A program made the translations under genes and the position numbers. From Bacteroidota bacterium (lineage in GTDB: Bacteria; Bacteroidota; Bacteroidia; 2-12-FULL-35-15), in assembly GCA_003151815.1 (NCBI GenBank), contig PLYN01000037.1, forward strand, positions 1 through 45,613: DNA of 45,613 nucleotides, written 5' to 3'. The notes under the pieces are model-generated. The model searched no databases. It was given only the letters and a program-made list of their open reading frames with translations, and was not told the origin of the DNA. Positions 22,834 through 33,508 of this stretch are shown piece by piece. Every line of letters starts with the position of its first letter. The stretch's first letter is position 1.

Positions 22834-23354
22834 GTATTTTCTTCTTTTTTCCATAAGCTTTCTCTCCATATTTGTACAATCTCAATTAATTCTGATAATC
22901 TCCAGTCAACTGATAAAATGTCTAATCCTTTAAAAATTGGAGAGTTAAGAACATCAATTGAATCTGCATATTTAATATCAAAATCAGAAAGAATATTTGA
23001 TGTTCCTGATCTTAAATCACGTTGATCGTCTCGATGTTTAAAATAATTTGCTAATCCAATTATCAGTTCAATATTTGTTCTTCCAGATTGATTTATGATT
23101 TTTTCTATTTTATATTTCTTCTCTTTATCCGTTAATGTTTTGTACAAATCATAGATGCTGCCATTCACATAGTTCTGTAATGCTATAAATGCTAAACCAT
23201 ATATTGGCTCAATTTCTTCATCCCAAAATGTTTCTTTATACCATGATATTTCCTCACACTTTTCATTTAGTTTAGAAATCGAATTTTCAAGTCCAATCAT
23301 AACAAGTCTTAAACTATCAATTCTAAAATCATTTCTCAAATAATGCGTCTTCAT
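22815..23354 (-). CDS. Hypothetical helical protein at the end of the restriction operon
   Basis: A 179-residue all-helical, charged protein. It contains a conserved-looking stretch IIGLANYFKHRDDQRDL, where YFKHRDD recalls HEPN-like helical proteins, but the full R-x4-H RNase motif is not present. It starts 19 bases after the TIGR02391 gene stop and is the last gene of the 22815-41562 run. It could be a non-catalytic HEPN-like partner or antitoxin of the preceding protein; this is inference from position and helical character only. Confidence 0.55.
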   Translation of the reverse strand: MKTHYLRNDFRIDSLRLVMIGLENSISKLNEKCEEISWYKETFWDEEIEPIYGLAFIALQNYVNGSIYDLYKTLTDKEKKYKIEKIINQSGRTNIELIIGLANYFKHRDDQRDLRSGTSNILSDFDIKYADSIDVLNSPIFKGLDILSVDWRLSELIEIVQIWRESLWKKEENTMSSNT

Positions 23355-23373
23355 CTTCTCTTCTTAATATTAA

Positions 23374-24222
23374 CTACAATATTTTCGTCTTTGCCTGCGA
23401 GCCGTTGTTAGTATCACTAATTATTTTCGTTGCATTGTCTAATTTCCTATGTATTAAAGATGCCATTGACATCATATCTAATGCATCATTTTCTTCAATC
23501 ACCCAAGTTATTTTGGGTGCGTGCGCTGTCGTATTACGGAACATACCAAAAAATCCTTTTTGAAGATTGGCAAATCCTTTATGTTCGCTAATCTCAGGTT
23601 CCGATTTTAAATCATTAATTTTAAGAAGAGGATTTTTAATTCCAAATGTAATGTCAATGAGTTCTGCGCCATCTACAGTTAATCCGGTCATTTGACGAAT
23701 TTTATCCGCAACACTTTTAGTAGCTTCAAATACAGCATGGAAATAGTTCTCTTGTAAAAGCTCTGATTTGCAAAATTTAATTATGTCCGAGTGAACATCT
23801 CTATCTGTAAGTTTTGTTAGTAAAAGAGAAGCTCGTCTTTCAGCATCTGAAATAGTTTCCGATTTTGTTACCGGATAAAATTTACCCTTGTCACTATACT
23901 CCAATTCAATAAACGAAAGAATTTTATTTAATTCTGACCGTCTTTCTTCAAACCTCTCTTTCTTATTTATGAATCTTGATGGATGATAGGATGTTTGTAT
24001 CAATGTCAAAATATTGTTGGAACATCCTAATCTATTTTGTAATTCGACACATGAATTATAAAGCCGTTTCCATTTAGTCATTTCAGGGTTTACATCCACC
24101 ATTTTAGAATCCAGAATCGCTTTCCCTAACTCTGTGCCAGTTAAGCCATCAGATGTATCTGCAACTGCTTTACAAATACCTTCTAACACGCTTGGTATAA
24201 TTATCGGAAATCTCTTACTCAT
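23374..24222 (-). CDS. TIGR02391 (Ymh-like) HEPN-domain protein
   Basis: A 282-residue protein whose C-terminal 130 residues match the TIGR02391/Ymh pattern: a helix NYFHAVFEATKSVADKIRQM, then GLTVDGAELI, and GMFRNTTAHAPK, the HEPN motif R-x4-H (Arg229-Asn-Thr-Thr-Ala-His234). Proteins of this family accompany restriction and other defence loci and are predicted RNases. The N-terminal 130 residues form an unknown domain. The gene is 74 bases downstream of the NERD helicase gene. Confidence 0.8.
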   Translation of the reverse strand: MSKRFPIIIPSVLEGICKAVADTSDGLTGTELGKAILDSKMVDVNPEMTKWKRLYNSCVELQNRLGCSNNILTLIQTSYHPSRFINKKERFEERRSELNKILSFIELEYSDKGKFYPVTKSETISDAERRASLLLTKLTDRDVHSDIIKFCKSELLQENYFHAVFEATKSVADKIRQMTGLTVDGAELIDITFGIKNPLLKINDLKSEPEISEHKGFANLQKGFFGMFRNTTAHAPKITWVIEENDALDMMSMASLIHRKLDNATKIISDTNNGSQAKTKIL

Positions 24223-24296
24223 GGCTGGAAACTTTTTGCATTAATTATACAATGGTAAATTAGATGATATTAAAAAGCAAGCATATTGAAAAGTAA

Positions 24297-26177
24297 TTAT
24301 TGTTCAACCCAGCTCTTTGGGAATTTTTCTCCGAATTCAGAATACCTCTTATTAGCATTCAGCACAATTAAATTTTCTCTGGTTCGAGTAATTGCGGTAT
24401 AAACAATTGAGTCAAGTCGTTTATTGCTTTCCGGAGAAGATGGGGGAATGTAAAGAATAATGTTCGGCAATTCCCACCCCTTAAAACTGTGAATTGTAGA
24501 CATTTTTAATCTAGAATCACCCATGTAAAATGCTTTTTTATGGGGATGATATGTTCCTTCCGTTTCAGATTCGAAAACATGATTCACTTCAATATTCATA
24601 TTCTTAAAAAACGAAACACATTCTTGCCCGTACTTATGATTTGGAAGAAGAATAACCATATCCGTTGGGTTGTATCCTTCCTTTTTAAAACGAAGAAATG
24701 ATTTATGTATATAATCAAGCCATTGCTTATCTTCAATGTTGAGCCAAACAATATGTTGTGAATGGAATAAAACAGGAGCGCCTTCTATTTTGCCAACCTT
24801 TAATTCCTGATTCATTTCAAATAACTCACTAAATTCATTTGACATTACAGCAACTTTTGCCGGCATTCGATACGATGTGGTTAAATCAATATAAGGCTCC
24901 GTAAATTTTTCCAGGCCCTGGCGAGTAACACGTTTATCCAGCCAATCTAATTCACGGTCATAAATATTTTGCTTCTTATCGCAAACAACCACCATTTCAT
25001 CCCTTGGTGTTAAAAAATAACTCGACAGCATATGGTACCACTCAAAGTGATAGTCTTGTCCTTCGTCAATTAATATTGCATCGTACTTTTGATATTCCTT
25101 ACTTTGAATAGCGCGAATAACAGCATTGGGTACTACCGTCTTAAAGAACTGTTCTAATTCTGTTTCTGAATCCGAGCCGGATTTTGGCCAGCGCAAATCA
25201 AATTCATTCAATTTGTCTTTACAAAATCCGTGAAAATGAGAAAATGTAATTTTATCCCAGCGGAAGGCAAATGGAGAGCGCTGAATCATATCCTTTATGT
25301 AATGCCAAAGCGTAATATTGAAAGTAATAATCAAAACATTTTTCCCTTCGGAAGCTAATAGTCCCGCTCGATAAGCCAATGCTTGTGTTTTTCCACTGCC
25401 CGCAACTCCGCGGACACGATAATGCCCAGACTTTGCCTCGGCTATTTCCAATTGCTTTCCTTTAAGCCTTAAAGGAATACCTTGATCAAGGCTATGATAA
25501 GGAGGATATAGCCAAAAAATAATGTCTTCATTCCATTCTCTTTTCCAAAACTTGCTCGTAGAATATTTAACTTCAGGAACAATATTTAATAAATTTTCCT
25601 CTCTCAATCCATCATATCCGATTATGGGGAAATATTTTAAATCCTTATCAGGAATAGGGAAGCCGAATTTTTCAATCGCTATATCAGTTGTACATTTGTG
25701 AAAGTATAATCCTGTTTTAATCAATCCATAATTTAAGCTGTTTTTGTCGATCTCTTCTCCTATTATAGGAACGAGTTGCCCTATTATTTTTTCTTTATAA
25801 TGTTTGACTTGCAAATCGGGGCGCTTTATTTCATAATCACCACGAGAATCAGAAACTTTTAAAATTTTGTGCTTCTTTCCTTTCTCATCTATAAATTCAC
25901 TCCAACTATAATTTTTAGGATTCCAATCTTTTACCTCGTAAATAATCACGCCAACAAAGGGATTGAAGGCAACAACATCGGGACGGGAACCATTTAAAAA
26001 AGATTGTACAAAAATCAACCACCCATTGTAATCACTTAACTTTTGCTCCTTTGTCCAGTTCTGGTCTTTAGGAAGATAATTATCCAAATATTTTACAAGA
26101 ACTTTCTCTCCATCAGTTAAAGGACTTTTTAGAGTTGATAGCTGCTCCCATGTTGGGTATATTCTTGAAACCGGCAT
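24297..26177 (-). CDS. NERD nuclease-SF1 helicase fusion
   Basis: N-terminal NERD domain: RPDVVAFN (Asp67) and YEVKDW (Glu81-x-Lys83), a restriction-like nuclease centre. It is followed by a UvrD/Rep-type superfamily 1 helicase: Walker A GVAGSGKT (257-264), Walker B ILIDEGQD (Asp371-Glu372), and C-terminal motifs STIHSFKG and VYTAITRTRENL. It would unwind and cut DNA. Length 626 is normal for the NERD-UvrD architecture. It lies 38 bases after hsdR in the same direction and probably adds a second DNA-degrading machine to the restriction operon. Confidence 0.85.
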   Translation of the reverse strand: MPVSRIYPTWEQLSTLKSPLTDGEKVLVKYLDNYLPKDQNWTKEQKLSDYNGWLIFVQSFLNGSRPDVVAFNPFVGVIIYEVKDWNPKNYSWSEFIDEKGKKHKILKVSDSRGDYEIKRPDLQVKHYKEKIIGQLVPIIGEEIDKNSLNYGLIKTGLYFHKCTTDIAIEKFGFPIPDKDLKYFPIIGYDGLREENLLNIVPEVKYSTSKFWKREWNEDIIFWLYPPYHSLDQGIPLRLKGKQLEIAEAKSGHYRVRGVAGSGKTQALAYRAGLLASEGKNVLIITFNITLWHYIKDMIQRSPFAFRWDKITFSHFHGFCKDKLNEFDLRWPKSGSDSETELEQFFKTVVPNAVIRAIQSKEYQKYDAILIDEGQDYHFEWYHMLSSYFLTPRDEMVVVCDKKQNIYDRELDWLDKRVTRQGLEKFTEPYIDLTTSYRMPAKVAVMSNEFSELFEMNQELKVGKIEGAPVLFHSQHIVWLNIEDKQWLDYIHKSFLRFKKEGYNPTDMVILLPNHKYGQECVSFFKNMNIEVNHVFESETEGTYHPHKKAFYMGDSRLKMSTIHSFKGWELPNIILYIPPSSPESNKRLDSIVYTAITRTRENLIVLNANKRYSEFGEKFPKSWVEQ

Positions 26178-26215
26178 TAAAATAGTTTATTTGAAAGTAG
26201 ATTGCGCCTTATTCA

Positions 26216-29200
26216 TTAAGCGGCTGCTCTGCCTGATTGTGCTAGTTCATAAAAATGCCGAAACACAACATCAACCTTTTCTGAGAATACAATTCGATCA
26301 TAAGTGCTTTCTGGCAAATATTCTCCTAGTACAATTTGTATTTCTCTCTTAACCTTTTCCTGAGTTGCTTTTTCTTTATGCCATTCTTGAATCAATATTT
26401 TATTTTTAGCATCATGCAGTTTTTGGAGCAATGTTTTCGCAGCGAGTCTTACACTTTTTTCTTCCGCCTTAGTAAGCTTATCTTTCTTCAGCAAATCAAA
26501 TAACTCTTGCTCTGCTTCGGTCATTTCGTTTTTGGCTGCCCTGTGTTGTTCCGCGCTCATTGCTTCGGCTTGTTTTACTAATTCCTCATAAGCTTCTTCA
26601 ATAGACAAACTCCCGGCATTATAATCATCAATTATCTTTTGAAAATTGGATAGAAAAGACCCCCTTGTTTTGTTTTGGGCCAACATTTGTTTTAGCTTAA
26701 TTTCCAACAACTCCCTTAGATCTGCAAATTGTATGTTTTTATGTTTCTTTTCCGGGAATTGTGCTCGCAGTACGGCAAAATTTAATTTACTTAAATCAAT
26801 TTGCTTTGAGTCAGCAATAGTGTATTCAACTTTTGGTTCTGCGACTAAATCACCCTTTCCTAAAACACTTGTATCAAGCAATTCATCAATTTTCTTTTTT
26901 GCTCGTTCAACTGCCTCATCCTGATCTACATTTCTATCTACAACATCTCTGAGGTATTGAAAGACATCTCTGTTCTTTTTGATCAAAGGAAGGTCATACA
27001 CTTCTGGTTTTGCAGAATCATATAATGAAACTATGGTATTAACATATAAACCTAACTGCTTCCTATACTCATCTTTGGCTAATATGAGATTGGCATATTC
27101 CTGAAACAGTTCAACATCTTTGAATCCTTTTTCTCCAAGGTTTAGAATGCGGTCAATATCTGCTCCTAAATTTTTACAATATGCTTTTGCTTCAACAATA
27201 GCCTGTTCTAGCAATGCTAATAATTCTTCAAACTCCTTGGCTGGATATTCATCACTATCATCATCCTTCTTACTGTTTTTTCCTTTTGTGCCTTCAGCAT
27301 AAGCAGCTAATGCAATTTTCAGGTTTCTAAAAACACCAAAATAGTCAATAACTAAACCATTTTTCTTTCCTTCAATTACTCTATTTGCTCTTGCAATGGT
27401 TTGCATGAGCGTGTGATTCTGTAATGGCTTATCAAGATACAATGTTGAAACAGATGGAGCATCAAAACCGGTCATCCACATTGCTGTAACAAAAACAATC
27501 CTATATGTATTGTTCGGGTCTTTGAAATAATCTTCAATATTGCGACCATCTTCATCGGGATGATCCAATAATTCTCTATGTGGTTTAATATTGAGTCCGG
27601 CATCACTAAAGACCTTTTCTTCCTCTTTATCCCCACCTTCCTGACTTATTACGACAGCCATCTTAGTTTCATTAATAAAAACTATTGCTCTCTCATATCT
27701 TGCTTTTAATTCAGGATTTTTCTCAGTAGCAATTTTCTTTCTCAGCTCTTTAATTTCTTCCTTCAAATGATACTGGACTTTATCATACATCTTAACAGCG
27801 GTGAATTTATCGATGCTAACAACCATTGCTTTCATCGGTCTTCTTCTACCTTCATCGTCCACCACATCTAAGCGATATGGAAAATGCTTAACAATATGTT
27901 TTGCAATTTCTTCGAGGCGGTCATCTCTCCGTACTATGTGGAGAAGTGTAGAATATTCTTTATCTAGTTTTATCTTTTGTTCTTCTGTAAGATTTTCATC
28001 TTCTAAGATAACTGCTGCATCACCTACCAAATCAGCATTAACCTGCTCAACTCTCGGAACACTTTTTTTATAATAAAGAGGAACGGTCGCCCCATCTTCG
28101 ATACTTTGTGCAAAGTTGTATTCCGATACGTATGGGCCGAACCATTCTTCGGTAAGTTCGCTTCGTAATAGCGGTGTCCCTGTGAATGCAATATATTGTG
28201 CATTAGGCATACCGATCCGCATATTTTCTGCCAAGCGTTTGTATTGTGTACGATGCGCTTCGTCAACAATTACAATCCAGTCGTTTCTATCAGTAAGCTG
28301 CGGGAATGATTTACCTATTTCAATTCCGAATTTATAAATAAGCGTAAAAACAAAAGCCCTATTTGATTGCAAATACTCTTTGAGTTTTTCTCTATCAGCT
28401 GGCCTGAAATAATTTTCTTTCTGATCTTTGGTCTCAACAATAGTTTCAGTTTCTAAAAAATTTCTATAAATCTGACCATCTAAGTCTTTGCGATCTGTAA
28501 TAATTAAGAAAGACCAGTTACCCGTAACTTTTCTATGAATCTTTTTAGAGAAGAAGATCATCGAATAAGATTTGCCTGAGCCTTGTGTGTGCCAAAATAC
28601 ACCAAGCTTTCCTTTGTTCTTGTCTTTGTTTTGAAGAGCAACTATAGCATTGTTTACACCAAGGAATTGGTGATTTTTAGCTATAATTTTTACTTTGTTT
28701 TTGTGAAATAACACGAAATTTTCAAAGTAATCAATTAGATTTTCTTTTTTACATAAACCTTCACCAAATAATTTTAGGCTAAGGTGCTCGCCTGTTCTTT
28801 CGCTTTCCTTTTCTATCTCATCTTTTGTTTGCTGATCATGGGTTATAGCAGTGTCCGTCAACTTAAGCCAGGAGAAAAAATGATCCCAAGGAGCATTAAA
28901 ACTTCCAACTCTTGTTTGAATGCCGTTGGAAATACAAACAAATAAATTAAACCAAAATAACTGAGGTATATCCCTCTGATAATCTTTTAGATTTTTGTCA
29001 TAACCAATTTTTACTTTTTCTTTCGCATTCTTAAGTTCTATCATTACTAATGGCAAGCCATTCACATACAGTAACAAATCTGGTCTGCGCGTAATGTTTT
29101 GCGTCTGCTGATATTCAATGCTTAATTGGGATACAATTAAAAAATCATTTTCATTTTGGGGACTGAAATCGAGAATTTTCACATAATCATTTTCTTCTTT

Positions 29201-29512
29201 GCCTTCCTGATTCTTGTAAGATACTTGCACTCCATTTTTAATAAGCTCATACACCTCTTTATTTGCGATCAACGGAGTTAATGTGGCTCTGCTTTTGGTA
29301 ATCTCACTTACGGCAAAATCAATGCTTGCTTCCGGCAAATGTTTGTTTAATCTCTGTAAATTATTTTTCATCCTATCCAACAAAACAACTTCTTTCAGGT
29401 TATTTCTGCCTACTAGTTGTTTTTCCCATGCATTAATATGTGTGTAGCCTAATTTCTGAACAAAGAAATTAATATCTGCATCCTCGATATGTGATTCATT
29501 TAGATATGCCAT
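26216..29512 (-). CDS. hsdR: Type I restriction enzyme R subunit (HsdR)
   Basis: DNA-translocating, cutting subunit of a type I restriction-modification system. The nuclease motif is RRPDLLLYV (Asp145) with IELKN (Glu159-x-Lys161). The motor has Walker A HTQGSGKS (307-314), IITDR, DEAH (416-419) and later helicase motifs such as VTAMWMTGFDAPSVSTLYLD and QTIARANRV. The helical C-terminus contacts HsdM. At 1098 residues all parts look intact. Its stop lies 38 bases before the NERD gene and its start one base after the stop of the RecD-like gene, so it is not directly next to hsdS as in most operons. Confidence 0.95.
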   Translation of the reverse strand: MAYLNESHIEDADINFFVQKLGYTHINAWEKQLVGRNNLKEVVLLDRMKNNLQRLNKHLPEASIDFAVSEITKSRATLTPLIANKEVYELIKNGVQVSYKNQEGKEENDYVKILDFSPQNENDFLIVSQLSIEYQQTQNITRRPDLLLYVNGLPLVMIELKNAKEKVKIGYDKNLKDYQRDIPQLFWFNLFVCISNGIQTRVGSFNAPWDHFFSWLKLTDTAITHDQQTKDEIEKESERTGEHLSLKLFGEGLCKKENLIDYFENFVLFHKNKVKIIAKNHQFLGVNNAIVALQNKDKNKGKLGVFWHTQGSGKSYSMIFFSKKIHRKVTGNWSFLIITDRKDLDGQIYRNFLETETIVETKDQKENYFRPADREKLKEYLQSNRAFVFTLIYKFGIEIGKSFPQLTDRNDWIVIVDEAHRTQYKRLAENMRIGMPNAQYIAFTGTPLLRSELTEEWFGPYVSEYNFAQSIEDGATVPLYYKKSVPRVEQVNADLVGDAAVILEDENLTEEQKIKLDKEYSTLLHIVRRDDRLEEIAKHIVKHFPYRLDVVDDEGRRRPMKAMVVSIDKFTAVKMYDKVQYHLKEEIKELRKKIATEKNPELKARYERAIVFINETKMAVVISQEGGDKEEEKVFSDAGLNIKPHRELLDHPDEDGRNIEDYFKDPNNTYRIVFVTAMWMTGFDAPSVSTLYLDKPLQNHTLMQTIARANRVIEGKKNGLVIDYFGVFRNLKIALAAYAEGTKGKNSKKDDDSDEYPAKEFEELLALLEQAIVEAKAYCKNLGADIDRILNLGEKGFKDVELFQEYANLILAKDEYRKQLGLYVNTIVSLYDSAKPEVYDLPLIKKNRDVFQYLRDVVDRNVDQDEAVERAKKKIDELLDTSVLGKGDLVAEPKVEYTIADSKQIDLSKLNFAVLRAQFPEKKHKNIQFADLRELLEIKLKQMLAQNKTRGSFLSNFQKIIDDYNAGSLSIEEAYEELVKQAEAMSAEQHRAAKNEMTEAEQELFDLLKKDKLTKAEEKSVRLAAKTLLQKLHDAKNKILIQEWHKEKATQEKVKREIQIVLGEYLPESTYDRIVFSEKVDVVFRHFYELAQSGRAAA

Positions 29513-29513
29513 G

Positions 29514-32500
29514 TTATCTCAAAAAATAATGGTGATTGGAATATTGCTTGTGCTTATCTTCTGTCTCAACTTTGTCCTGAATAATTAAATCTATAATCTC
29601 TTCTATTTTAGAGGGTATTATACCATTCGTTTCATCTGTTGTTATGACTTGATCCCACACTCCTGCTTTTTGGTAAGTCACTTTTTTAAGATTCTCCCAT
29701 GTCCAAGTATATTTACGTTGACCCAAAAGTCCTAAATGTTCCCAATACCAAATTTTATTATTACACAGGATAGTGAAGTCGGTTTTAATATTTACTTCAT
29801 TTCCTCCTACAATCGGCTTCGTTTCATAGCTAAAATTGAATTTATCTCTACCTAACACATCTCGTTTTGTCATCAGTAAATGATAAATAAGAAGTTCAAC
29901 TCTGGATTCGACATAAATACCTTTTTCTGGTTCTAAATTATAAAATCTAAAAGGCTTATCTAACATTAAACTAGTCCATCTTGAGGCAGAATTGGATCTG
30001 CTCTGCGCTATCTCAAGTACATTTTTACTTTTCTCATCATTTGTTTGTAAAAACAAAGTGATAGATTTTTTAGTTCTTGTCAATGCAGTATAAACTAATT
30101 CCTTTGATAATAATCCATAGCGTGCCGGTAACACTAAAAACAAATGATTGAATCCACTCCCCTGTGATTTGTGAACTGAGATTGCATACGCTAACTCAAA
30201 ATTCTCTTGCTCGCTTTTTCGTATTTCATAAAAAGATAAATTCGAAACTCCATCCGCAGATTCATAAAAGAAGGATTCATTTGATTTTTTATTTATAACT
30301 CCCATAGTTCCATTGGAAAGAACAAGGTTTTTACTTTCATAATAGTTTTTAGTTCTTATCAATTTATCCGCTTTCTTAAAAAGGTTTTTTCTGAATTCTA
30401 ATTTTAAATCTTTTTTGAATTTGGTTTGTATAAAGTCATTGATTTTGCTGGTTCCGGAGTATTGGCCATTGTATGGAGTTAAGATTTGAAAATTCTCAAT
30501 ATCCAATTTCTTCTTTACTATTTCCCCATCTTCAGTTAATCCCAATATTTGATTCAATTTAGATTTTGAATCGCCCTTCAACCCTTCATCAGCCGAAAGG
30601 ATCTCAAATTCCTCTTCTATTTGTTTGTATAGTTCATCTTTGTTAGACCAATACCTTGTTTTAAATCCATTAGAAATTTTAGTTTCCTTTTTTCTAAATT
30701 TTAATAGTAATTCCAGGTCAAACTCGCCTTTCTGTTTGAATGCCTCCGCAAGTTTTAGCACATCATTTTCTTTTAACTCTGATCTGCAATTGGTTTCTAA
30801 TTGAATAAAATTATTTTGAAATTGTTTGCTGGTTCGTAAGAAGCTTATTAAGTCCTCCAGAATCCGTCCGTAGCCAATTGCCGGTAGTTGATTCGGATCT
30901 CCTATAAGGATTAAGCGCTTAAATGAAGGTTCCTTAAAGTTGAATAAACCAAGAAGTTTATTGAACTTTAACAAATCAACCATTGATGTTTCGTCAATAA
31001 TTACATTTTTATATTCTCTTAATTCAGTAGCAGAAATGGTTCCGTTTGCAACATCAACGATGAATTTGTCAATGGTAGATGCCTTAATGTTCTTAAAATT
31101 AGAATCATTACTTAATCTTAATGCCGCTTTACCTGTTGGTGCTAACAGTAAGTATTTTTGCTTTTCATTTTTTTCAAGATGGCGGATTATGTTTAGGATT
31201 TCATAAGACTTGCCACTGCCTGCGCTGCCAGAGACTATATAAAATCTTTTTGCGAATATGTTTTCATATAATTTCTCTCTTTCCTCTCTGAATCCCTCAT
31301 CTCCAAAGGATTCTCCTATGGTTTTCCTGAGTTCTTTTACCGATTCATTTATATACTCTTTTAATTTAGGGTATTCTTCTTTGTGTTCTGATGCCGCTAA
31401 TAGTGTTGAAACCTTCATTTCAATATTCTTCTCAGCATCGTAAACTTTGGCTAAATAATAATAGGTGGTATCATTCGCTTCTGCTAATACAAGTTTTTTA
31501 GGTTCCTCCTTAAAATGATTTGCTAATTCTGAATTTATTGGGTGGAAGAAATTAGCCGGCAAATCATACTCGCTGCCGATTTCATAGAACAATGGATAAG
31601 AAGCCAATGCCTTTTGGAGATTGGGAGCATCTGTAAAACAATCTCCGGTGTTCTCGAGAGTATTTAAGTGTCTTATCACTAATGCCCGGATTCTCCTCTT
31701 ATCAATAAAATTCATCGTTCTCTGCAAATCGATTCTTGCTCTGAATCTTGTATGCGGAAAGTAGGCAATGTCTATTTTAAATAGATCAATAGGTGAGTCC
31801 AGTTCTTCCCCATATACATCATCGTGTGATTTAGTCCAATATTCATAATCCTCATAGAGTAAATAAGGATTATTTATTATATCAATTGTTTCGTGTGATC
31901 TTTTTACATCATCATCTAAACTCCTGAACCAACTGTTGGGTAATTTTAATTTTCCGTCTAAGATTCGTTGAAACTGAAATGGTTTTAAGTTAAGCATTGA
32001 CAACTTTAGAAAGTCTTCAACGCTAAATCCTTTTTGTTTTAATCTATCAACTAATTCTTTTATCTGACTGGTATATGGTTTTGAAATATCATTGGTTGCT
32101 GGATCATTTATTATTGATTCCAATAATTTATCTGGTTCGTTCACTTCTTCTTTAAAATCGGAGTAGAATGTTTCTAAGGGGAACTTATTTTCATCCTGTT
32201 GGTTAAGTAAAACCCTGCTTATGCTCACAAAGCCGGGAAAATACGATCTTGAAGACCATGCTAATTCCAAAAGACCTTCAACTTTTTCTATTCGCGCTTG
32301 CATATCTGCCCTTGGAACAACTCCATCATCCTTGCACGTCATAAGTGCCTTTCTCATTTTGGTGAGAATATATATTGCCTCATCATCGCCAATATCTAAA
32401 GCAACATATTTAAAGCACCATTCTATTTCAGGTTCAGTGATCGCTACTTTTATATTATCTAAAAATCTATCCTTTGCATCCTCATCTAATTTTTCTGCTT

Positions 32501-33503
32501 CTTCTAAATACTCATGATAGGGCATTCGAACCGTTGAGTAATCATCGAAACTAAATCGCATTGCCCAATTCATACTGGGAAAATTTCTATACTTAAAATT
32601 GCTCTTGGGTCGCTTTTTTATTTTATCTATTTCAGAGGCTGGACCAAAGTGTTTGATCTCTGAAGCCTTTTCTTTGCTATCAATTATACCTGCGCCAACA
32701 ACTAAGTATTGCTGATCTTCTTCGGTTATAGGATTGCTAAATTTCGCATACATGAAGGCGATACTTTTCCCTTCATGAATTCTTGAATTAAATCTTGGAA
32801 TCCGAACTTCTTCCAGGTTTTTAGGATAGGCACCACTTTCTTTATTTTCTTTATCTGTTCTTGCAAAAGAAACCGAAAATGGCCAACTCAGCATTGAGTT
32901 TGCCGGAAGGATATCTTTAATAGGTACTAATTCAGATGCTGCTGGGTTATCGTGTTGGACTTTTACTTTTTCTGAGCCAAATAAATTTACCGACCAAAAA
33001 CAAGGAGGTAAATAATCTATTTCGCTAAGAAGCTTGCCTTTATTGGCAATTTCCTGATCCATGCTTTCATCTTTTCTTTTTCTGATACGTTCAGATAGTA
33101 AAGAATTGAAGCCATTGCAATAGGTATTGTTTTCAGGATTATTACAAATGCGCCCATTCCATTTATTATCATGCCATGCAACGCGCAGAGTAACATGTGA
33201 AACAGGCATATTAAAATCATCAGATCCAAATAATTCAACTGCTTTATCACTCCGCTCATCATCACTAACCATTGCATCTAACTTCTCAACAAGAGAAAGC
33301 ATGGATATTATTTGTTTGGAAGATAAGTATTTCGAGAGCCTTGTTTTTTTCTTTGCGGTTATCAATTTACCTACATTATCATATCCTAAATTCTTTTCTT
33401 TGGCAAGCTCGATGTATTTATCCCAATCTTCTTCTGAATAACCATCAAAATCAGAATTCATTCTAATTAAATCAAAAGAATCGCTAGTGTCGTATTTAGG
33501 CAT
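29514..33503 (-). CDS. RecD-like SF1 helicase with C-terminal nuclease-like domain
   Basis: A 1329-residue protein. The N-terminal 750 residues hold a domain with HVTLRVAWHD-x-x-WNG (about 103-120), seen in other large defence-type helicases but not characterised. The motor (about 750-1190) is RecD/TraA-like: Walker A SGSAGSGKS, Walker B VIIDETSM, then GDPNQLPAIGYG and the late VHKSQGSGF and VYTALTRTKK motifs. The last 120 residues contain ESRVELLIYH, KTDFTIL and WYWEHLGL, the E-D-E pattern of PD-(D/E)XK nucleases fused to such helicases. It sits between hsdS and hsdR, five bases after hsdS, an unusual insertion in a type I operon. Confidence 0.8.
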   Translation of the reverse strand: MPKYDTSDSFDLIRMNSDFDGYSEEDWDKYIELAKEKNLGYDNVGKLITAKKKTRLSKYLSSKQIISMLSLVEKLDAMVSDDERSDKAVELFGSDDFNMPVSHVTLRVAWHDNKWNGRICNNPENNTYCNGFNSLLSERIRKRKDESMDQEIANKGKLLSEIDYLPPCFWSVNLFGSEKVKVQHDNPAASELVPIKDILPANSMLSWPFSVSFARTDKENKESGAYPKNLEEVRIPRFNSRIHEGKSIAFMYAKFSNPITEEDQQYLVVGAGIIDSKEKASEIKHFGPASEIDKIKKRPKSNFKYRNFPSMNWAMRFSFDDYSTVRMPYHEYLEEAEKLDEDAKDRFLDNIKVAITEPEIEWCFKYVALDIGDDEAIYILTKMRKALMTCKDDGVVPRADMQARIEKVEGLLELAWSSRSYFPGFVSISRVLLNQQDENKFPLETFYSDFKEEVNEPDKLLESIINDPATNDISKPYTSQIKELVDRLKQKGFSVEDFLKLSMLNLKPFQFQRILDGKLKLPNSWFRSLDDDVKRSHETIDIINNPYLLYEDYEYWTKSHDDVYGEELDSPIDLFKIDIAYFPHTRFRARIDLQRTMNFIDKRRIRALVIRHLNTLENTGDCFTDAPNLQKALASYPLFYEIGSEYDLPANFFHPINSELANHFKEEPKKLVLAEANDTTYYYLAKVYDAEKNIEMKVSTLLAASEHKEEYPKLKEYINESVKELRKTIGESFGDEGFREEREKLYENIFAKRFYIVSGSAGSGKSYEILNIIRHLEKNEKQKYLLLAPTGKAALRLSNDSNFKNIKASTIDKFIVDVANGTISATELREYKNVIIDETSMVDLLKFNKLLGLFNFKEPSFKRLILIGDPNQLPAIGYGRILEDLISFLRTSKQFQNNFIQLETNCRSELKENDVLKLAEAFKQKGEFDLELLLKFRKKETKISNGFKTRYWSNKDELYKQIEEEFEILSADEGLKGDSKSKLNQILGLTEDGEIVKKKLDIENFQILTPYNGQYSGTSKINDFIQTKFKKDLKLEFRKNLFKKADKLIRTKNYYESKNLVLSNGTMGVINKKSNESFFYESADGVSNLSFYEIRKSEQENFELAYAISVHKSQGSGFNHLFLVLPARYGLLSKELVYTALTRTKKSITLFLQTNDEKSKNVLEIAQSRSNSASRWTSLMLDKPFRFYNLEPEKGIYVESRVELLIYHLLMTKRDVLGRDKFNFSYETKPIVGGNEVNIKTDFTILCNNKIWYWEHLGLLGQRKYTWTWENLKKVTYQKAGVWDQVITTDETNGIIPSKIEEIIDLIIQDKVETEDKHKQYSNHHYFLR

Positions 33504-33508
33504 GGTTA

